The position numbers and the translations under genes were made by a program. Shown here in pieces: positions 6,224 through 8,919 of a DNA stretch of 8,919 nt. The notes beneath the pieces were generated by a model. The model was not told the DNA's origin, ran no database searches, and was given only the letters and a program-made list of their open reading frames with translations. Each line of letters opens with the position of its first letter. Position 1 is the first letter of the stretch. The stretch comes from Peptostreptococcaceae bacterium (GTDB lineage: Bacteria; Bacillota_A; Clostridia; Peptostreptococcales; Acidaminobacteraceae): the NCBI GenBank assembly GCA_013619035.1, contig JABXKX010000190.1, positions 1 through 8,919 on the forward strand, written 5' to 3'.

Positions 6224-7447
6224 ATGCACGTTTCACAAGTAGCAGATGGTATATATCAATTATCCATCAATATAGAAAACATGTTGTTTGAAGGCCTTTG
6301 GGAAATTCCGGATGGTGTTTCTATGAACTCGTATATTGTTAAAGGTGAAAAGACAGCAATCATAGACGGTGTATGTGGATGGGATGGTGTACCACAAAAT
6401 TTCTTCGATATGCTTAAAGAATTAGATGTTGATCCGGCATCAATTGAGTATGTTATTTTAAATCATATGGAACCAGATCATACTGGTTGGATTGAAGACT
6501 TAAAAAAGATCTCAAAAGACTTTAAAGTAGTGTGTACTAAAAAAGCAGAACCGATGTTAGAAGCTTTCTTTAATCACACTGAAAATATTATGGTTGTTGG
6601 TGATGGAGACTCATTGGATTTAGGTGGTAGAACACTTCAGTTTGCAGAGATTCCAAATGTTCACTGGCCAGATACAATGGCAACATTTGATGTTGAAACC
6701 GGTACACTTTTCTCATGTGATGCATTTGGTTCATATGGTAAGGTGGATCATGGTAATTATGATGATTTATTATCAGAAGAAGATCTTCAATTCTACGAAA
6801 AAGAAGCGGTTAGATACTATGCTAACATCGTAGCCGCATTTTCAATGTTTGTTGATAAAGCGATTAAGAAATGTGCTTCTTTACCGATTAAAATTATTGC
6901 ACCCGGTCATGGTGTTGTTTGGAGAAAAGATCCAAATAGAATTGTAGAAGATTATAAACGTTATGTGAAATACCAAAAGGGACCTGCAAGAAAAGAAATC
7001 ACTGTTTTATGGGGATCTATGTATGGTATGACTGAAGCAGGTGTTAATCATGCAATTAAATGTTTAGAAAAAGAAGATGATATTAAAGTAAATGTAGTGA
7101 GAGTACCTCAGGATTCTTGGGGTAAAATACTTGGTCATGCATGGACTTCTACTGGTATTGTTTTAGCGATGCCAACATATGAATATAAAATGTTCCCACC
7201 AATGGCTGCAGCTCTTGAGGAGTTGGGTAAAAAGAAAGTGATCAATAGAAAAGTATTTAGATTAGGATCTTTCGGCTGGTCTGGTGGTGCTCAAAGAGAA
7301 TTAGATGATATCAATACTAGACTTAAAATGAACTGGGACTTCGTTGAACCAGTAGAGTATAAAGGTGCTCCGACAGAAGAGGACTTAAAGCGCATAGAAA
7401 CAGGTGTTTCAGCACTTGTTGAAGCAGTTAGAGAAGCTGTAAAATAG
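6224..7447 (+). CDS. fprA: Class A flavodiiron protein (FprA-type O2/NO reductase)
   Basis: This cytosolic enzyme reduces O2 to water and/or NO to N2O with electrons usually delivered by rubredoxin, protecting anaerobes. Its 407 residues match the two-domain class. The N-terminal metallo-beta-lactamase-like domain (about 1-250) holds every diiron ligand in order: His81, Glu83, Asp85 (and His86) in NHMEPDHTG, His147 in NVHWPD, Asp166 in FSCDAFGS, and His229 in APGHG. The spacings (61, 18 and 62 residues between ligands) are normal. The flavodoxin domain (about 258-400) binds FMN; its phosphate loop is GSMYGMTE at 264-271. No rubredoxin or flavin-reductase domain is fused, so partners are encoded elsewhere. 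Relative preference for O2 or NO cannot be told from sequence. It follows its own promoter; kce lies 63 bases downstream with no clear terminator between. Confidence 0.94.
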   Translation: MHVSQVADGIYQLSINIENMLFEGLWEIPDGVSMNSYIVKGEKTAIIDGVCGWDGVPQNFFDMLKELDVDPASIEYVILNHMEPDHTGWIEDLKKISKDFKVVCTKKAEPMLEAFFNHTENIMVVGDGDSLDLGGRTLQFAEIPNVHWPDTMATFDVETGTLFSCDAFGSYGKVDHGNYDDLLSEEDLQFYEKEAVRYYANIVAAFSMFVDKAIKKCASLPIKIIAPGHGVVWRKDPNRIVEDYKRYVKYQKGPARKEITVLWGSMYGMTEAGVNHAIKCLEKEDDIKVNVVRVPQDSWGKILGHAWTSTGIVLAMPTYEYKMFPPMAAALEELGKKKVINRKVFRLGSFGWSGGAQRELDDINTRLKMNWDFVEPVEYKGAPTEEDLKRIETGVSALVEAVREAVK

Positions 7448-7450
7448 GTA

Positions 7451-7479
7451 TTGTAGTTCATACAAAATCATTATATAAT
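7451..7479 (+). promoter_or_regulatory. Likely promoter for the kce gene
   Basis: A perfect TATAAT at 7474-7479 is 17 bases after a weak -35, TTGTAG (7451-7456). The start would be near 7486, giving a short leader of about 25 bases. A second TATAAT at 7494-7499 lies too close to the coding start to serve well. In such AT-rich DNA, chance matches are common, so confidence is moderate. Confidence 0.45.
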
Positions 7480-7501
7480 TTATGTGAGGATTATATAATG
7501 A
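7468..7501 (+). repeat. Pair of palindromic ATTATATAAT elements forming a 12-base inverted repeat
   Basis: ATTATATAAT, itself a perfect palindrome, occurs at 7470-7479 and again at 7490-7499, 20 bases apart. With flanking bases, TCATTATATAAT (7468-7479) and ATTATATAATGA (7490-7501) form a perfect 12-base inverted repeat around a 10-base loop. The left copy covers the likely -10 box; the right copy touches the Shine-Dalgarno sequence. It could be a double operator two helical turns apart or an RNA hairpin in read-through transcripts. Confidence 0.6.
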
Positions 7502-7507
7502 GGAGGT
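7501..7507 (+). promoter_or_regulatory. Strong ribosome binding site of kce
   Basis: AGGAGGT is a full match to the anti-Shine-Dalgarno core, with four bases between AGGAGG and ATG 7511. Its first base is also the last base of the inverted repeat upstream. Confidence 0.8.
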
Positions 7508-7510
7508 ACT

Positions 7511-8323
7511 ATGGAAAAATTAATTATCACAGCGGCACTAACAGGAGCTGAGGTTACGAAGGACATTCAACCAAGTTTGCCTGTATCGCCAGATGAAATT
7601 GCAGAAGCGGCATACCAGTGTTATTTAGCGGGCGTTTCAATTGTACATGTTCATGCAAGAGATGAAGAGGGTAATCCAACTCAATCTTATGATGTGTACA
7701 AAGAAATCAAAGAAAAAATTGAAGCCAAATGCCCAGTAATTGTTCAACCATCAACTGGTGGTGCAACATGGCATACACCAGAAGAAAGATTACAACCAGT
7801 TGAGTTAAAACCAGAAATGGCAACTTTAAGTGCTGGTACTTGTAACTTTGGTAATGAAGTATTCATGAATACTGGTGAGTATATGGTAAAGTTTGCAACA
7901 CGTATGAAAGAATTAGGTGTTAAACCTGAAATTGAAGTGTTTGAGCGTGGTATGATTGAAAATGCCAAACGTTTAATCAAACAAGGTTTAATTGCTTCAC
8001 CAGCACATTTTGATTTTGTACTTGGTGTACCAGGCGCTTGTCCAGGCACACCAGAAGATTTGATGCACATGATCCATTGTTTACCAAGTGATGCAACATG
8101 GACTGTAGCTGGAATCGGAAGATCTGAAACGCCGCTTGCTACGATGGCAATTATCTTAGGTGGTCATGTACGTGTAGGTTTTGAAGACAATGTATACTAT
8201 TCAAAAGGTGTGTTAGCAGATTCAAATGCACAATTGGTTGAGAGAGTTGTAAGAATCTCAAAAGAATTGGGTAGAGAAGTAGCAACGCCAGATGAAGCAA
8301 GAAAAATTTTAAATCTAAAATAA
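7511..8323 (+). CDS. kce: BKACE-family enzyme, probably 3-keto-5-aminohexanoate cleavage enzyme
   Basis: The family uses a divalent metal (Zn) to condense a beta-keto acid with acetyl-CoA and split it. Kce itself turns 3-keto-5-aminohexanoate plus acetyl-CoA into acetoacetate and 3-aminobutyryl-CoA in lysine fermentation. The protein is a 270-residue TIM barrel, the usual length. Visible are LTGAE with Glu14, the metal-binding His46 and His48 in VHVHARD, QPSTGG (79-84), MATLSAGTCNFG, FVLGVPGACPG, and VRVGFEDN with Arg221, Glu225 and Asp226. The last three keep the spacing I recall for the Cloacimonas Kce residues Arg226, Glu230 and Asp231. The C-terminal SNAQLV and GREVATPDEAR also match. BKACE enzymes have many substrates, and no other lysine-pathway gene (kdd, kal, kam) is in the window, so the substrate is less sure than the family. 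Confidence 0.88.
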   Translation: MEKLIITAALTGAEVTKDIQPSLPVSPDEIAEAAYQCYLAGVSIVHVHARDEEGNPTQSYDVYKEIKEKIEAKCPVIVQPSTGGATWHTPEERLQPVELKPEMATLSAGTCNFGNEVFMNTGEYMVKFATRMKELGVKPEIEVFERGMIENAKRLIKQGLIASPAHFDFVLGVPGACPGTPEDLMHMIHCLPSDATWTVAGIGRSETPLATMAIILGGHVRVGFEDNVYYSKGVLADSNAQLVERVVRISKELGREVATPDEARKILNLK

Positions 8324-8326
8324 ATG

Positions 8327-8364
8327 AAATGACTGTATCTTTGATGCAGTCATTTTTGTTTTTT
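8327..8364 (+). terminator. Intrinsic terminator after kce
   Basis: The arms 8327-8339 (AAATGACTGTATC) and 8343-8355 (GATGCAGTCATTT) form 13 pairs with one G-U, closed by a TTT loop. The 3' arm runs into a T-rich tract, TTTTTGTTTTTT, at 8353-8364. It begins three bases after the kce stop, so it ends the fprA-kce transcription region. Confidence 0.93.
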
Positions 8365-8391
8365 ATATGTTTAATGAGGTATATAGAGTCT

Positions 8392-8397
8392 AGGAGG
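8392..8397 (+). promoter_or_regulatory. Ribosome binding site of the downstream cyclase-fold gene
   Basis: AGGAGG lies five bases before ATG 8403 and supports this start. No convincing promoter is visible in the 38 bases between the terminator and the gene. Confidence 0.75.
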
Positions 8398-8402
8398 AGA
8401 TT

Positions 8403-8919
8403 ATGGATATTATTAAATGGTTATTAGAAGGTGATCCAGTTATTCAGTATCAGACTCAAAGAGATTTATTAAACAGTTCAAAAAAAACGTTGGAAGCCAT
8501 TCAACAAGAAAGTCTAAAAAGAGGATGGGTAAAGGATTATTTAGATCAACAACTAGAAAATGGTCATTGGGGTTTTAGATTCTATCAGCCGAAATGGACC
8601 AGTACACATTATACACTTTTAGATCTGTGTATTTTTAATGCGCCATCAACGTTAGGGATACAAAAATCTATAAATTTGATTTTAAAGCATGAAATTGGCC
8701 TTGATGGTGGTGTAAATCCTTCTAGGGATATTGGTGAAAGTGATGTATGTATTAATGGTATGTTTTTAAATTATGCCTGTTATTTTCATGTAGAGGAAGA
8801 TCGAATTAAAGGAATTGTGGACTATATTATCAAACAAAAAATGATAGATGGCGGCTTCAACTGTAGGCTTAACCGAAGTGGTGCAAAACATTCTTCGGTA
8901 CACTCAACGATATGTATGC
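8403..8919 (+). CDS. Terpenoid cyclase / prenyltransferase alpha-toroid-fold protein, N-terminal part (3'-truncated)
   Basis: An open frame of 172 residues runs off the window end. The start MDIIKWLLEGDPVIQYQTQRDLL matches a group of poorly studied bacterial proteins, often labelled squalene-cyclase or prenyltransferase-repeat proteins, that begin with WLLEGDPxIRWQ-x-x-RDL. Repeats typical of alpha/alpha-toroid proteins are seen: WVKDYLDQQLENGHWGFRFY, with the Q-x-x-x-GxWG core, at about 42-61, then PKWTSTHYTLLDL, then DGGVNPS (about 101-107) and DGGFNCR (about 149-155), each preceding an aromatic or helical segment. No DXDD or other cyclase catalytic motif is visible in the part present, and no signal peptide. 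Function is unknown; true squalene cyclase activity is unlikely from this evidence. It has its own ribosome binding site and follows a strong terminator, so it starts a separate unit. Confidence 0.72.
   Translation, partial: MDIIKWLLEGDPVIQYQTQRDLLNSSKKTLEAIQQESLKRGWVKDYLDQQLENGHWGFRFYQPKWTSTHYTLLDLCIFNAPSTLGIQKSINLILKHEIGLDGGVNPSRDIGESDVCINGMFLNYACYFHVEEDRIKGIVDYIIKQKMIDGGFNCRLNRSGAKHSSVHSTICM

Noticed and set aside
6624..6833. Plus-strand 69-codon frame inside the flavodiiron gene
   Set aside because: It is out of frame with intact diiron ligand motifs and encodes a Met/Gln-rich, unrecognisable peptide.
7468..7501. PerR or Fur box upstream of kce
   Set aside because: The repeats are AT-rich and palindromic but do not fit the 15-base PerR (TTATAATnATTATAA) or the Fur consensus in length or spacing.
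7744..8070. Open frame of 108 codons on the minus strand inside kce (and similar minus-strand frames at 330-536, 1357-1713, 3873-4118, 5009-5191 and 5519-5722)
   Set aside because: All lie opposite strongly conserved coding sequence, show no recognisable protein features and have no convincing ribosome binding site; they are shadows.
8356..8385. Promoter for the cyclase-fold gene (TTGTTT, 18 bases, TATATA)
   Set aside because: The -35 is part of the terminator T tract, and the start would fall on the ribosome binding site.
1..8919. Alternative genetic code (no gene here ends in TGA)
   Set aside because: Conserved Trp positions use TGG and no TGA interrupts a conserved frame; nine stops are too few, and AT-rich genomes favour TAA/TAG.
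1..8919. tRNA, rRNA, CRISPR array, insertion sequence or prophage
   Set aside because: No cloverleaf-like sequence, repeat-spacer pattern, transposase or long terminal repeat was seen; nearly all the DNA is accounted for by genes of core metabolism.

Overview
The window is AT-rich, mostly one-strand DNA with ordinary bacterial signals: AGGAGG- or AGGTGA-type ribosome binding sites, TATAAT -10 boxes, a U-tract terminator and tightly packed genes. The gene set (a bacterial V/A-type ATPase, a flavodiiron oxygen/NO reductase, and a lysine-fermentation-type beta-keto acid cleavage enzyme) fits a low-GC, strictly or mostly anaerobic member of the Bacillota (clostridia-like) or a close relative. The sequence alone does not fix the genus. 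All stop codons used are TAA or TAG, and Trp is read from TGG, so the standard code fits.

Region 1 (1-6055) is most of a V/A-type rotary ATPase operon in the order I (5'-truncated), K, F, E, A, B, D. Genes overlap by one base (I/K and K/F, TAATG) or by 17 bases (E/A), or lie 7-12 bases apart. I and K build the ion channel and rotor ring. E is the peripheral stalk, F and D are the central shaft, and A3B3 is the catalytic head. Subunit C is not in its familiar place between K and A, and no G/H stalk partner is seen, so both must lie upstream or elsewhere. The ring subunit K is a single two-helix hairpin carried behind an N-terminal extension that looks like a membrane anchor followed by a signal peptide.

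Region 2 (6056-7447) starts with a 168-base spacer. It holds a good extended -10 promoter and, just after the predicted transcription start, a 24-base palindrome. It is followed by a class A flavodiiron protein gene with complete diiron ligands and a flavodoxin domain.

Region 3 (7448-8364) is a 63-base spacer with two copies of a palindromic ATTATATAAT element overlapping a likely promoter, then a kce-type BKACE gene closed by a strong intrinsic terminator.

Region 4 (8365-8919) opens a new unit: the N-terminal 172 residues of a terpenoid-cyclase/prenyltransferase-fold protein of unknown role, cut by the window edge.

Functionally the ATPase couples ATP to ion transport. The flavodiiron protein would protect anaerobic metabolism from O2 or NO. 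The Kce-like enzyme would feed carbon from a beta-keto acid (probably a lysine breakdown intermediate) into acetyl-CoA metabolism. No clearly new system is evident. The most unusual points are the architecture of NtpK, the displaced subunit C, and the two symmetric regulatory regions in front of the flavodiiron and kce genes.
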